A stretch of 64,000 nt of DNA from Castor canadensis (Eukaryota > Chordata > Mammalia > Rodentia > Castoridae). A program made the position numbers and the translations under genes. Below, piece after piece: positions 22,987-34,015 of this stretch. The notes beneath the pieces are model-generated. The model searched no databases. It saw nothing but the letters and a program-made list of their open reading frames with translations, and was not told where the DNA came from. The DNA lies in contig NC_133399.1 of the NCBI RefSeq assembly GCF_047511655.1, positions 7,691,333 to 7,755,332 of the forward strand. The letters run 5' to 3'. Positions within the stretch are counted from its first letter, which is position 1; each line of letters opens with the position of its first letter.

Positions 22987-23946
22987 TCATGAGCAGTTCA
23001 ATCCCTGAATAAGGGCTGATTTTAGAACTTCCAACTCAAAAAGTCTTTTCTGAGCCCTCTTGATGTCCTTATACCTCAGACTGCAGATGAAGGGGTTCAG
23101 CATGAGGGTGACCACAGTGTACATCACCAAGGCTCTTGCTGTTGAGAGTGAGTCTTGGGTCACAGCAGAACCAAGGTAGACACCTATGACTGTGCAATAA
23201 AAATGGAGACCATTGACAGGTGAGATGTGCAGGTGGAAAATGCTTTGTACTTCCCCTGTGCTGAAGAGACTGTGCATATACAGCCAAAGATTTGAGAGTA
23301 AGAGTAAAGCACACCTGCAAGGGGAAAACAAACCAGCAGGTATAGCTCCTGAATAAATCAACACATCACTAACAAAGGTGTCAGAGCAGGCAAGGTGGAC
23401 CACGTGATTGAGTTCACAGAAAAACTGGAAAATTTTCAAGCCTTCTGTAAAGCCACAACACCACTAGGCGTTGTAATATGGAAAGGACACCCATGGCCCA
23501 GCACACCAGAACCAGCAACAAAGAGTACTAGGGGAATTCATGATGACTTTGTAGTGTAGAGGGTGACAGATGGCCACAAACCAGTCATAGGCCATCACTG
23601 TTAGCAGAAAGATGTCCATCCCTGACAAGAAAAGTTAAAAATGCATTTGGGTGATGCAGGACTTACAGTTGATGGCCTTGCTCTGTGTATATATATTCAC
23701 CACCACTTTTGGAACAGTTGTGGATGGTAAACAGATGTCCACAAAGGACGGGTTGGAGAGGAAGAAGTACACAGTTTGTGCAGATGGGTGTCTAAGATTG
23801 TGACCAAAATGATGAGCCAGTTCCCAAGCACTGTGGTCAAGTACATGGACATGAACAGTCCAAAAAGGACTTGCTGCACAGTGTGTCATCTGAAATTCCC
23901 AGAAGAAATTCTAAAATCAGTGTTTCATTCTCTGACTCCCTGTCAT
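22987..23946 (-). pseudogene. olfactory receptor pseudogene 1 (OR family 7-like)
   Basis: A class II odorant receptor remnant of full length. Recognisable parts on the minus strand: an N-terminus with [15 protein letters not shown] (near 23885-23930), TM1 ([16 protein letters not shown], 23866 down), the [12 protein letters not shown] block, TM3 end [12 protein letters not shown], the FFCELNHVVHLACSDTF loop, the TM6-TM7 region and a tail ending ...QGLNCS at 22987. Defects: the first ATG (23944-23946) is out of frame with what follows; further frame changes near 23880 and 23790; a stop right after CITQMHF (about 23634); a frame break in TM4; and another stop near 23465. DRY is changed to DWF. 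An L1 has also separated it from its 5' flank. Not translatable as a receptor. Confidence 0.93.
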
Positions 23947-23954
23947 TAATTTCA

Positions 23955-23956
23955 CT
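23955..23956 (-). promoter_or_regulatory. remnant splice acceptor before OR pseudogene 1
   Basis: On the minus strand a pyrimidine-rich run ends in 'tttttgttag', placed 8 bases before the first ATG. The two other ORs have the same arrangement. OR genes normally splice non-coding 5' exons onto a single coding exon. Here the L1 at 23970 begins only 14 bases upstream. Confidence 0.55.
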
Positions 23957-23959
23957 AAC

Positions 23960-23969
23960 AAAAAGTGAG
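23960..23969 (+). repeat. target-site duplication, left copy
   Basis: The word 'aaaaagtgag' is repeated at 29589-29598, bracketing the L1 at 23970-29588. Confidence 0.85.
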
Positions 23970-24179
23970 ATAAAAGAGATCAGAAATGGCGAACAGGACA
24001 CAGATGCAGGCTGCATGAGCTTCGTGAATCAGGGACCTTTCTGAGATGCTGGAGACACACTTGGCTGAGGTAAAGCACCAGGGAGAGCTGAAAGTTCAGC
24101 ATCCTGAACTCCTAGGTCATGGAAGGCTTCTCCACACCACAATACACTGAAAGAACAGGTGGCTGCCACACCCACCCCA

Positions 24180-24350
24180 CAACTGCCCAGTGGCCCACCG
24201 ACCTGCCAGGCCTCCACCCCAGAGGCCTACCAGGCTGCCGCCCACTGGCATGCCAGGCCATTGCCCTGCCAGGCCACTGCCCACCAGCCTGCTGGGCTGC
24301 CATCCACCTGCCAGCCTGCTGGCAAACCGGCCACCACCACACAGGAGGGC
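24180..24350 (+). repeat. GC-rich imperfect tandem repeat in the L1 5' UTR
   Basis: Variants of a 'ctgccaggcc' core repeat about ten times with spacers of 6-15 bases. The stretch is far more GC-rich than the rest of the window. It lies inside the 5' UTR and is not found in the L1 at 42361. Overlapping open frames of 75-95 codons on both strands come from this low-complexity DNA and are not genes. Confidence 0.7.
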
Positions 24351-24429
24351 TCCAACACCACCAGACACTGGCTCCAAAGCTGCCGAGGAGATGCAGACAA
24401 ACATGACTGGATGCTAAAGGAGTAACACC

Positions 24430-24690
24430 AGAACTAATAAGCTGAACTTCTATTATTCCTAAACCAGGGATTTTTTTAAATTCACTTTTTTCTTTTCTTT
24501 AAGTGTTTGTTTGTCTTTTTCACTGTTTTATTGTCCACCATCTCTCCCTGTTGATTTCTTTGGTTCTCCATTTTTTATTTTTTCTTCCTTTTTCTTTTTC
24601 ATTTTTCTCCTTCTTTCTTGGTTTTGTTAGTTTTACTATTGTAAGTCAGCTAATATTAAATTACACATAGACTAAGGACAAAAAGAGTAC
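24430..24690 (+). other. pyrimidine-rich tract before L1 ORF1
   Basis: Long T/C-rich stretch ending just before the ORF1 start; an equivalent with a (cttt) run lies at 43330-43430 in the L1 at 42361, so it belongs to the 5' UTR of this subfamily. Confidence 0.65.
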
Positions 24691-24698
24691 CAAGTAGA

Positions 24699-25795
24699 AT
24701 GATGGGAAGACAAAAAAGGGATGGAAACAATTCTTCCCCAAAAAGTAAATTAGTACAGGATTCAGAGGGAAATGAAGAAAATGGATATCCAGATCCAGAC
24801 TCCAACAAAACAAAGATAAACTATACCAACTATACCAAGGAACCCAATGAAACCCACAAGAACACCCTGAAAGAAGAAATCCTAAAAGTAATCAATGAGA
24901 ATTTCATAGAGATGTTACTAGACATGGTCAACCAAAATGTACAGGAGGCACTCAAGAAATTACAAGACAACAAAAATAAAGAATATGAGAAAACACAAAG
25001 ACAAATAAATGAAATCAGAGGAGCCCTAAATAAACACCAAAGTGAAACAGATAACACCATAAATAGAGAGATAAATGAATTAAGGATGAAAATTGACAAT
25101 ATTAAAGAAGAAGTGACCCATGTTATGGAAAACCTCAGAAAAAAGAATGCAACAGAAATACAAAACAAAATAGAAGGCCACTCCAGCAGACTACAACAAG
25201 CAGAAGACAGAATCTCAGAACTCAAAGATGAAATGGTAATTAAAGGAAATGCTGAAGAACTCTTAGTCAGACAACTCAAGACCCATGGGAGGAATATGCC
25301 AGAACTCACCGACTCCATCAAAAGACCAACCCTGAGAATCATGGGCATTGTAGAAGGAGAAGAGGTGCAATCAAAAGGAATGTGTAATATATTCAACAAA
25401 ATAATAACAGAAAATTTCCCAAATCCAGAGAAAACTATGTCCATTCAGGTACAGGAAGCCTCCAGAACACCAAACAGACTTGACCAAAATAGAACTACCC
25501 CATGACATATTATCATTAAGACAAGTGCAGGACAAGAGAAAGAATATTGAAGGCTGTAACAGAGAAAAAACAAATAACATACAAAGGTAAACTCATCAAA
25601 ATCACAGCAGATTTCTCAACGGAAACATTAAAAGCAAGAAGAGCATGGAGTGAGATCTTCCAGGAACTGAATGAAAATAACTTCAACCCTAGGATACTCT
25701 ACCCAGCAAAACCATCATTCAAAATAGATGGAGCAATAAAAGTCTTCCATGATAAGCAGAAACAAAAACAATGTATGACCACAAAGCCAACATAA
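24699..25795 (+). pseudogene. L1 ORF1 (RNA-binding protein), one frame break
   Basis: The best preserved L1 ORF1 here. The first frame runs 268 codons (24699-25505): a polar N-terminus, a long heptad-like coiled coil (about residues 60-175, rich in I/L with K/E/N), then the RNA-recognition domain (about 180-262, with the LRIMGIVEGEE and NPEKTMSIQVQEASRTP blocks). A stop follows RTTP at 25503-25505, where one base is missing relative to 44240-44255. The C-terminal domain continues in another frame (about 25547-25795: ITYKGKLIKITADFS, ARRAWSEIFQ). ORF1p trimerises and coats L1 RNA. Either of two adjacent ATGs (24699, 24702) could be the start. Confidence 0.9.
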
Positions 25796-25959
25796 CAAAA
25801 GATTCTCCAAGTAATTCTGCACACAGAAAGTGAAAGCACACAAAAGCATGAAAGGGCAGGCAATGCTAAACCACAGGAGAAGAAAAGGCAAGAAAGTAGA
25901 GAGTAACATAGATTTAGCTGCACACAATCAAATCCTTCAACAACAAAGACAACTAAATG

Positions 25960-28900
25960 ATGGCTTCACCACATACCTATCAATACTAACACTAAATGTT
26001 AACAGACTTAATTCACCATCAAAGGACACCACTTGGCAAACTGGATTAAAAAGAAAGATCCAACAATCTGCTGCCTACAGCAGACCCATCTCATTGACAG
26101 TAACAAGAACAGGCTGAGGGTGAAAGTCTGGAAGAAGATCTACCAAGCCAATGGCCCCCCAAAACAGGCAGGGGTAGCAATACTTATCTCTGACAAAGTA
26201 GACCTCAAACTTTTATTGATCAAATGACATAAAGAAGGACACTCCATACTTATAAAAGGGGAAATACAACAAAAGTAAATAATGATTATCAACTCATATC
26301 CACTCAATTTCAATACACCCAATTTCATCAAACATACCCTGAAGGACCTAAAAACATAGAAACACTCCAACACAGTGGTAATGAGAGATACAAATACCCC
26401 TGTATCACCAATAGATTGGTCATCCAAACAAAAAATCAATAAGGAAATTCCAGAACTAAATCACAGCATAAATCAAATGGACCTAGCTGATGTCTACAGA
26501 AAATTTCATCCAACTGGATGTTCCTGGAAGTTAATGAAAATGAAAACACGACCTACTGGAACTGATGGGACACAGCAAAGGCAGTCCTGACAGGAAAGTT
26601 TATAGCCATGAGTGCATATAATAAAAGGTCAGAAAGATCTCAAATCAATGACCTAATGCTACATCTCAAACTCCTAGAAGAACAAGAACAAGCAAATCCC
26701 AAAACAAGCAGAAGGAGAGAAATAATAAAAATAATGGCTGAAATCAATGAAATAGAAACAAAGAAAAACCATACAAAGAATCAATGAAACAAAATCTGCT
26801 TCTTTGAAAAAATAAACAACATTGACAGACCCCTGGCAAGTCTGACTAAAATGGGAGAGAGAAAACCCAAATCAGTAAAATCAGAAATGCAAATGAAATC
26901 CAGGAAATCATCAGAGACTACTTTGAGAACCTATATTCTAATACATTCGAAAATCCTGAAGAAATGGACAGATTTCTAGATACTTATACCCATGAAAAAT
27001 TGAACCAAAAGGATACTAATCACCTGAATAGATCTATAACACAAAATGAAATTGAAGCAGCAATTAAGAGTCTCACAAAAAGAAAAGTCCAGGCCCTGAT
27101 GGATTCTCTGCTGAATTCTATCAGACAATTAAAGAAGAACTAATATCAACCCTCCTTAAACTGTTCCATGAAATAGAAAGTGAAGGAACACTGCCTAACT
27201 CACTTTATGAAGCCAACATTACTCTCATCCCAAAACCAGACAAAGACACCTCCAAAAAAGGGAACTGCAGGCCAATTTCCTTAATGAACATTGATGCAAA
27301 ACTCCCCAATACAATAATGGCAAACCAAATCCAAAAACACATCAGAAAGATCATCCACCATGACAAGTTGGCTTCATCCCAGGGATGTAGGGATGGTTCA
27401 ACATACACAAATCAATAAATGTAATACAACACATTAATAGAGGCAAAGACAAAAACCACTTGGTCATCTCAATAGATGCAGAAAAAGCCTTCAACAAGAT
27501 CCAACACCATTTCATGATAAAAGCTCTAAGAAAACTAGGAATAGAAGGAAAGTACCTCAACATTGTAAAGGCTATATATGACAAACCTACAGCCAACATC
27601 ATACTTAACAGTGAAAAACTGAAACCATTTCCCCTAAAATCAGGAATGAGACAAGGGTGCCCACTATCCCCACTCCTATTCAACATAGTACTGGAATTCC
27701 TAGCCAGAGCAATTAGGCAAGAAGAAGAAATAAAAGGAATACAATTAGATAAAGAAACTGTCAAAATATCCCTATTTGCAGATGACATGATTCGATACTT
27801 TAAAGACCCTAAAGTCTTTACCCAAAAAATCCTAGACACCATAAACAGGTATAGCAAAGTTGCGGGATACAAAATCAACTTACAAAAATCATTAGCTTTT
27901 CTATACACCAACTATGAACAAACCGAGAAGGAATATGTAGAAACAATTCCATTTACAATAGCCTCAAAAAAAATCAAATACCTAGGAGTAAACTTAACAA
28001 AGGATGTGAATGACCTTTCAAGGAGACCTACAAACTCCTGGAGAAAAAAATCAGGGAATACTACAGAAGACGGAATGCTCTCCCGTGTTCATGGATTGGT
28101 AGAATCAACATAATAAAAATGGCTATACTACCAAAAGCAATCTACATGTTTAATGGAATTCCCATCAAAATCCCAATGATTTTCATCACAGAGATTGAAA
28201 AATCTATCTTAAATTTCATTTGGAAACACAAGAGATCAGGAATAGCCAAGGCAATACTCAGCAAATAGAGCAATGCTGAAGGTATCACAGTACCCAACTT
28301 CAAACTATATTACAAAGCAATAACAATAAAAACAGCATGGTACTGCCACAAAAATAGACATGAAGACCAGTGGAACAGAATAGAAGACCCAGATATGAAT
28401 CCACACCACTATACCCACATTATATTTGACCAAGACTCCAAAAATATACGATAGAGAAAAGATAGGCTCTTCAACAAATGGTGCTGGGAAAAGTGGTTAT
28501 CCATCTGCAAAAAACTGAAACTAGATCCATGTTTATCACCTTGTACTAGTATCAACTCAAAATAGATCAAGGACCTTAATATCAGACCCAAAACTCTGAA
28601 GTTAGTACAGGAAGGAAGGAAACACTCTGGAAGTAATAGGTATAGGCAAGGACTTCCTCAATAGAACCCAAGCAGCCCAGCAACTAAGAGAAAGAATGGA
28701 CAAATGGGACGTCATAAAATTAAAAAGCTTCTTCACAGCAAAAGAAATGGTCTCTAAACTGAAGAGACCACCCACAGAATGGGAGAAAATATTTGCCAGC
28801 TGTACATCAGCTGCTATATGATGCAGCAATCCCACTCCTGGGGATATACCCAAAGGAATGTGACACAGGTTACTCCAGAGGCACCTGCACACCCATGTTT

Positions 28901-29137
28901 ATTGCAGCGCTATTCACAATAGCCAAGTTATGGAAACAGCCAAGATGCCCCACCACTGATGAATGGATCAAGAAAATGTGGTATTTATACACAGTGGAAT
29001 TTTACTCAGCCATGAAGAAGAATGAAATCTTATCATTCACAAGTAAATGGATGGAACTGGAGAACATCATTCTGAGTGAGGTTAGCCAGGCTCAGAAGAC
29101 CAAAAATCATATGTTCTCCCTCATATGTGGACTCTAG
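25960..29137 (+). pseudogene. L1 ORF2 (endonuclease and reverse transcriptase), broken
   Basis: The start is marked by a TTYLSILTLNVNRLNSP segment near 25965-26015, the usual N-terminus of the L1 endonuclease. Endonuclease pieces follow in different frames (26033-26227, 26375-26590), with a deletion near 26515. The reverse transcriptase is best kept at 27460-28113 (217 codons), with the [20 protein letters not shown] block and the catalytic F-A-D-D motif near 27774-27785. After a second deletion near 28803 the last 110 codons (28793-29137) are open and end ...FSLICGL. It cannot make a working enzyme. Confidence 0.9.
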
Positions 29138-29588
29138 ATCTAGGGCAAATGTAGCAATGCTGTTGGACTTGAATCACATGACAAGGGGAGAGCACATACA
29201 GGAGGTATGGGGATAGGTAGAAAACCCACAACATGAAAGCATTTGATGTCCCCACTCCAGAGCAACTAATACCAAAACCTTAAATCAACAGAGGTCAACA
29301 TGAGAAGGGGATCAGGAACCAGTGTAAAGATCAGTTAGAGATGAATCAACTTGAGTTATAACATGTTTGAACATGGAAGCAATGCTAGGAATCTCTCTGT
29401 ATAGGTATCCTTAACTCAACTAGCAAAAATGCTGTCTTTCTTATTATGCTTATGTCTTCCCTTCAACAAAATTAGAGATAAAGGCAGAACCAGTTCTGCC
29501 TGGAAACGAGGGGGTTGGGAGGGAAAGGCTTGGGGTGGGGAGGGAAATGACCCAAACAATGTATGCACATGTGAATAAATGAATTTTT

Positions 29589-29598
29589 AAAAAGTGAG
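29589..29598 (+). repeat. target-site duplication, right copy
   Basis: Identical to 23960-23969. The DNA right after it (from 29599) continues the OR 5' flank as seen at 39790 and 58365. Confidence 0.85.
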
Positions 29599-30479
29599 TG
29601 AACAAGTATAATACAATTGTTAAATGCTAACATGACAAAAATACTGTCATATATGTTCTATAGTTGATCTTGAATTTCAAAGCTTTCATGTATATTTCGG
29701 TTCCCTGACACAGAATCTCCTTGCCTTATCTGATTTGGAATTCCTGTCCCACACTCAGTCATTTTTCCAAGGGGTCATGTATTCAAAAATTATAAATATT
29801 AATAATTTCATAGCTGAGGAATATAATTCAGTGGTGATCACGTGGCAGTCACTGTCCAAGAAATGATCAAACTTTACAAAATAGCAAATGTTGGTGAAAT
29901 ATAATGAAGTGGAATTAACACAATCTAAAGGAAGGCCAAACAACTGGACAAAGATATCATATGACATAGAGATGATGGCAGGTATTATTTGAGCAAAAGG
30001 AGATATAAAGGAGAAAGTATTTAGGAAGAGCTATTTCATACTGGCTGGTCAGGCATGGCCAGGAGAAAGGAGACTGTTGAAAAGTGATCACACTCAGATA
30101 GGAAGCAAGCTAAGTACTTACCTGCAGAATTTGTGCCTGGCAGGAGGCATGGCCAGTGCAGTGGCACTAAGGAAGTTTCTTGTTTCAGATGTCCAAGTTC
30201 AAGAGGAAGCCAGGAAGACTAGGAGCAAAACCAGAAACAAGACAAAAGTGGCCTCATTGCCCTTGCAACTTAAAGACACTACGGGATCTGTCTAGATATT
30301 TTTGCATTTGCATTTTGTGTTGGGAGCAGATGTGCCTTGTGGGCTGAGATGCAACTCTTTTTTATTTCTGTTTCTGGCTTTATGGTCTGACCTCTGTATT
30401 AAGAGTTACATTTCAAATATATTGATCACATAAAGCCTTTCTCTGAAATGTACTCTCAGTCCAGAAGACAAACGCACGT

Positions 30480-30480
<1 letters not shown>
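29599..30480. other. OR 5' flank, copy A (displaced from OR pseudogene 1 by the L1)
   Basis: No gene. 29620-29760 matches 39795-39960 and 58371-58520 block by block ('gctaacatgacaaaaatact', then 'ttctatag', then 'aatctccttgccttatctga'). 29830-29960 matches 39990-40070 and 58570-58660 ('cactgtccaagaaatgatca' against 'attgtccaggaaatgtttgg'). These are the sequences expected directly upstream of each OR, so promoter or 5' exons may lie here; none can be pinpointed. Confidence 0.65.

Positions 30481-30534
<54 letters not shown>
30481..30534 (+). repeat. compound microsatellite (CA)19(GCA)5
   Basis: Nineteen CA units (30481-30518) followed by five GCA units. The paralogous position in copy D has a shorter CA run (59850-59870), and in copy B only an interrupted remnant (about 40658-40675). 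Confidence 0.95.
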
Positions 30535-30777
30535 ACACACTATATACACACCACTTGAAACCATACCACATGACCTGGTCTCTTGAGGCCATGTTCTTCT
30601 CACCCCCACTTACACTGTCAGAAATACAGCAACAAATTGTGCTTTTCTCATGGGTTATATGAATGGGTCCAGAAATTACAAGTTGTAAATTTCCCATACT
30701 CATTTAACTTTGAGGTTTTGTTTTGCCACAACCGTTCTCCACCATGTGCCTGAAGAAATATTTAAAAACAAGGCTTA
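30535..30777. other. OR 5' flank, copy A, continued
   Basis: Matches 40676-40900 and 59870-60080 in order ('catgacctggtctcttg', 'ccatgttcttctcaccc'). No gene. Confidence 0.6.
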
Positions 30778-30863
30778 GGGCTGGTGGAGTGGCTCAAGTG
30801 GTAGAGCACTTGCCTAACAGGCATGAAGCCCTGAGTTCAAACCCCAGTACCATTAAAAAAAAA
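30778..30863 (+). mobile_element. tRNA-derived SINE with target-site duplication
   Basis: A clean copy: 'gggctggtggagtggctcaa' start, 'gttcaaaccccagtacc' B-box side, A-tail. Flanked by 'aaaaacaaggctta' at 30764-30777 and 30864-30877. It is absent at the paralogous sites in copies B and D, so it inserted after duplication. Confidence 0.93.
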
Positions 30864-31379
30864 AAAAACAAGGCTTAAGTGTTTGCTCAGTGTTTGAAGT
30901 TTTGTCTGGGACACAAAAGTCCAAATGGAGGGAGTCCATAGCCCTCCAAAGAAAAGAAAGAAAACAAAAGACAAAAACACTTCCAGTCAGAGAGGTGGGA
31001 GGACCAAAAGAAATTAAATGTATATCAGATACAAAGTATTTAATAAGTTCAAAAGCTTCCCTGTTTCTACCTGAATTCAAAAACCAACCCTATGGCTTTG
31101 AGGATAGCAAAACACTAAAAGATCAAAAATACATTTCTCAAAAGACAAAACCAATGGCAGTTCTGAGTCATAAGACATATGAACATTGGGGAAAAAAACA
31201 AACTCAAATGGAAAGTAAAACAAAAGTCACAAAAGAGAAAAAGCAACAAAATGTGGGAAGTTTATATGGAATATTAGAGGTGATTTTTCCTGCAACTTTC
31301 AGTACTAACCTTATTAATTTGGTTGTTAAATTTGTTTCATTTTTGCTAGAGACTTAGTAAACACGCATATTTTATTTCA
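30864..31379. other. OR 5' flank, copy A, continued
   Basis: 31085-31180 matches 41218-41320, 50550-50660 and 60250-60350 (common core 'aggactagcaaaac', then a run with 'tcaaaatac' and 'aaagacaaaa'). The 155-codon frame at 30890-31357 is Lys/Thr-rich, broken in the paralogues and not considered a gene. Confidence 0.55.
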
Positions 31380-31770
31380 ACATGAAGTTTCAGGACTTGT
31401 CTTTAGTGACCAAGTCAGAGTGCTGAGCACAGACATCACCTCAAACATTCAAATTTTGGCTGTGGTGAGAATATTCAAACTCATCCCTTCTAGGTATTTT
31501 GAAAATGCAATACATTATTGTTGACTGCAAAATATATTCCTCTTATCTGGCAGTAACTTTGTACTTGTTGATCAGCCATTATCCATTCTTGCTCTTCCTC
31601 TCCTTCCCAGTCTCTAGTCACTAATATCTTATTCCATTTCTGTGTGGCCTACTTTTTTAGGTTCCACCGTAAAAGCCAATTGATAGTTTCCATTTTGTGG
31701 AATAAGCCAGGCACAGAAAGACAAATGACAATTATTTCTCATGGACCATAGCAGATGAGGAAGACCCCTT
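31380..31770 (-). mobile_element. old L1M 3' end, copy A (with inverted piece)
   Basis: Antisense L1M words in order: 'gagaatattcaaactcatcc', 'caatacattattgttgactg' (31508), 'agtaactttgtac' and 'cccagtctctagtcac'. At about 31690-31745 the orientation changes to sense ('ggaataagccaggcacagaa'), which suggests an inverted 5' piece. Paralogous copies lie at 41440-41860, 50790-51220 and 60500-60790. Confidence 0.6.
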
Positions 31771-32839
31771 TCCCTTTTTCTGTAATATTTTCCATACATA
31801 TGACCAGTATTCCCTTTTACCCTGAAAAAAGTCCTACATGTCGCTGGTCCCTGAGGGCATTGCATCAGACACAGATTTAATACACTGTGATATGTCTCAA
31901 AACTATCATTCAGGATCCAAATGAGCAGAGACTTCACCTATTTTGATTAGCTTTCTGTTTTCACAGTGGTATGCAAATATGCCTGCATTATATATAGTAA
32001 ATACTGTGACATGCAAGGAGTGCCAAGGAATAAAACAGGTTATATGAGTGGTTTCCAAAAAACTTAAATAAAGTTGAATTTAGCATCAAGAATAAAGAGG
32101 AAGAAGATATATAGTGCTATGATATACTGCATCAAGAGAGATTAATAATTCAATTGATATTGACCTAGAAATAAAAGAATATAATGAAGAATAGCCCTCA
32201 AATATTATGGGCATTGCAGATTCTCAGGTTCTGTATACTATCTTGAGTATATTCAGAAATTAGCATATGGCAAAGTTGCATTTTAAATGAACTGGAAAAG
32301 TTATAGTTAAATAAAAGCGGGCTTAAATGACTATCTGTTTGGAGGAAAATGAAACTGGTCTCCTTTTTCAATATCTTACAACTAGGAGGAATTAGAGACA
32401 TTAGTATGAGAGTAAAGAATACATTTTGGATTAACTTCAAGTTCATGGGTAGGCAAAATCATCTTGATTAAGGCAAAATTCTCAAAAGAAAGAAGAAAGG
32501 AATAATTTACTAAGTAAAATTTTTAAATATTATGCTAAAAATATCAATCCAGATTTATAGACAGAAGTAATGAAACTGTGAATTCCACTGAAATGTTGAT
32601 AAATATAAAAAGTAGGCATATGATAAAAATAAGCAAATCAACAGAGTGCTCCAAAATACATAGTGCATATGGACAGAAGTCTAACAATGAAACCTCTCAC
32701 TTCATACAATTAATATACGGCAATAAAATAATTTTTAAGATAACTTTGAATAAAAGAACAATTTTGAATGCTGTCTTTAAATGTCAGAATTAATGCCAAA
32801 AAGTATCCATTTATTATACTTATCCTGTTTTGATCCCAC
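31771..32839. other. duplicon copy A, intergenic
   Basis: 31800-31960 matches 42010-42170, 51400-51560 and 60800-60960 ('ttcccttttac', 'gcatcagacacag', 'gatccaaatgagcagagact'). 32400-32520 matches 61420-61550 and 52870-52990 ('gttcatgggtaggcaaaatc', 'tactaagtaaaattt'). No gene. Confidence 0.6.
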
Positions 32840-33380
32840 TGGTTATTGTAAAGTTTAGAAACTGGTGCATAACACACATTTCAAAATGCAGATGGTTTAA
32901 TGCAATATATTTTTTCATAATGGAAGTTATTCTGAAATTCACTGGTCCTCTTCTGCATCTGCAGCCAGTTGTAGGTCAACTCTTCCAATCTTGGCTGGAT
33001 TTTCTAATACATTGGGGATTCAGCTACTGTTGCCTGATGTAATGTGACATTGACAGGGATGCTGATTTCTTCCTCCCATCTTCACGTCTTTTAACCATTT
33101 AGACTGGACTTGACTCATGGCTGAGGAAGAATTCCAACATAATTCAGCAGAAATGACACCTCTGATTTATTATTTTATTGCCAAAGGAAATAAAAATCCT
33201 AAATCCACCCCCAGTCTTGGAGGGTGACTCTTTCCACACTCATCCTCAGGGGATGTATGACCTTCTTAGGGAAGAGATTGAGAGTGAAGTACAGTCACCC
33301 CTCAATAGCCACAGGAGATTGGTGGCAAGATCTCCATGAATTCTGAAATCTGCCATCATAGCTGAAAGCAGCTGTAAACA
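32840..33380 (-). mobile_element. LTR-like (MaLR/MLT type) remnant, copy 3
   Basis: Paralogue of 1646-2330 and 16045-16330. Shared blocks include 'tcaactcttccaatcttggc' (compare 1785-1810), 'catggctgagg', 'cagcagaaatg' and 'agtcacccctcaatagccac' against 'actcacccctcaataccat'. Family tentative. Confidence 0.45.
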
Positions 33381-33479
33381 ACATGTAGTGACATTTTTGT
33401 TTCAGAGTTGTGGTGATGCATGGAAGTGCACAGGATCTCAAATCCACTCTTATGTTTTTATTATTTTAATAGCTTCATT

Positions 33480-34015
33480 TCAATCCCACCTATTTATATG
33501 GTACAGTGTGATCTTTTAAAGAACACATATGATGTGCAATCATCTATTTAGTGTAATTAGCATTACCCTATTAAGCATTTACGATGTCTTATGTTGGCAA
33601 TTTTCAACAATACGCAGTATCTCATTGTTGGCTCTTGTATGTTTTGGAGAGCATTCCAAGTTAATTTATTTACTTTTGTGCCTAATCACCAAAAATATTT
33701 CATTCTTCACCTAAACTTCTGAGGTCCTGGAATGCACTGTTTTATTCCCTACTTTTATCAGATTAGCTTATTTAGGAACTGCATAAATTCGAGAATATGA
33801 CATTTGTCCTTCTGTGCCGTCTTGTTTCATTGAACGTAAGTTCCACCAGTGTCATTCATTGCAGTATTAATCAGAATAGCCATGATGTGGAAACAAACCA
33901 GGTGACCACCAACAAATGAACAGATACATAAAATGTGGTCTGTATGCACTCAGTCATTAAAAATGAAATCTTCTCATATGTGGAATACAGCCATTTGTGG
34001 TCATTGTCCAGACCT
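33480..34015. mobile_element. old L1M insertion with 5' inversion (twin-primed), copy 2
   Basis: 33480-33850 is antisense L1M ('tgatgtgcaatcatctattt', 'gtgtaattagcattaccct', 'tttgtccttctgtgccgtct'), and from about 33870 the sequence is sense L1 ('cagtattaatcagaatagcc', 'gtgaccaccaacaaatgaac'). It is the same layout as 17478-18205 and at the same place in the duplicon. Confidence 0.65.

Larger units (their letters stand above)
23970..29588 (+). mobile_element. near full-length L1 inserted at OR pseudogene 1
   Basis: A 5.6-kb L1 with 5' UTR (23970-24698), ORF1 (24699-25795), ORF2 (from about 25960 to 29137) and 3' UTR ending in a short A-rich tail. The 5' end aligns with that of the L1 at 42361 ('gatcagaaatggcgaacagg' against 'gatccaagatggagactaga'), so it is close to complete at the 5' end. 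Compared with that copy it has internal deletions near 26515 (end of the endonuclease) and near 28803 (ORF2 C-terminal third). It is flanked by a 10-base target-site duplication and sits just upstream of the splice acceptor of an OR pseudogene. Inactive. Confidence 0.94.

Noticed and set aside
22685..22990. 101-codon minus frame directly downstream of OR pseudogene 1
   Set aside because: Lies in the duplicated OR 3' flank, is not kept open in the copies at 38.5 and 57.2 kb, and has no start context.
23960..23969. Chance A-rich match instead of a real target-site duplication
   Set aside because: The match includes the non-A part 'gtgag', and the OR flank continues directly after the right copy, so the duplication was accepted.
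24112..24425. Overlapping open frames on both strands
   Set aside because: All derive from a GC-rich tandem repeat within an L1 5' UTR; Pro/Ala/Gly-rich low complexity without family features.
24830..25444. 204-codon minus frame
   Set aside because: Antisense shadow of the L1 ORF1 coiled coil; Ser/Leu/Phe-rich as expected from the complement of A-rich coding.
27351..27911. 186-codon minus frame
   Set aside because: Antisense shadow of the L1 reverse transcriptase; similar shadows exist at 8477, 12056 and 46365.
30778..30863. tRNA gene
   Set aside because: tRNA-like head, but no cloverleaf can be drawn with a proper acceptor stem; A-tail and target-site duplication show a SINE. The same holds for 15001, 36115, 40921 and 55361.
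30890..31357. 155-codon frame on the plus strand
   Set aside because: Lys/Thr-rich, no domain, overlaps an antisense L1M piece, and is broken in the three paralogous flanks.
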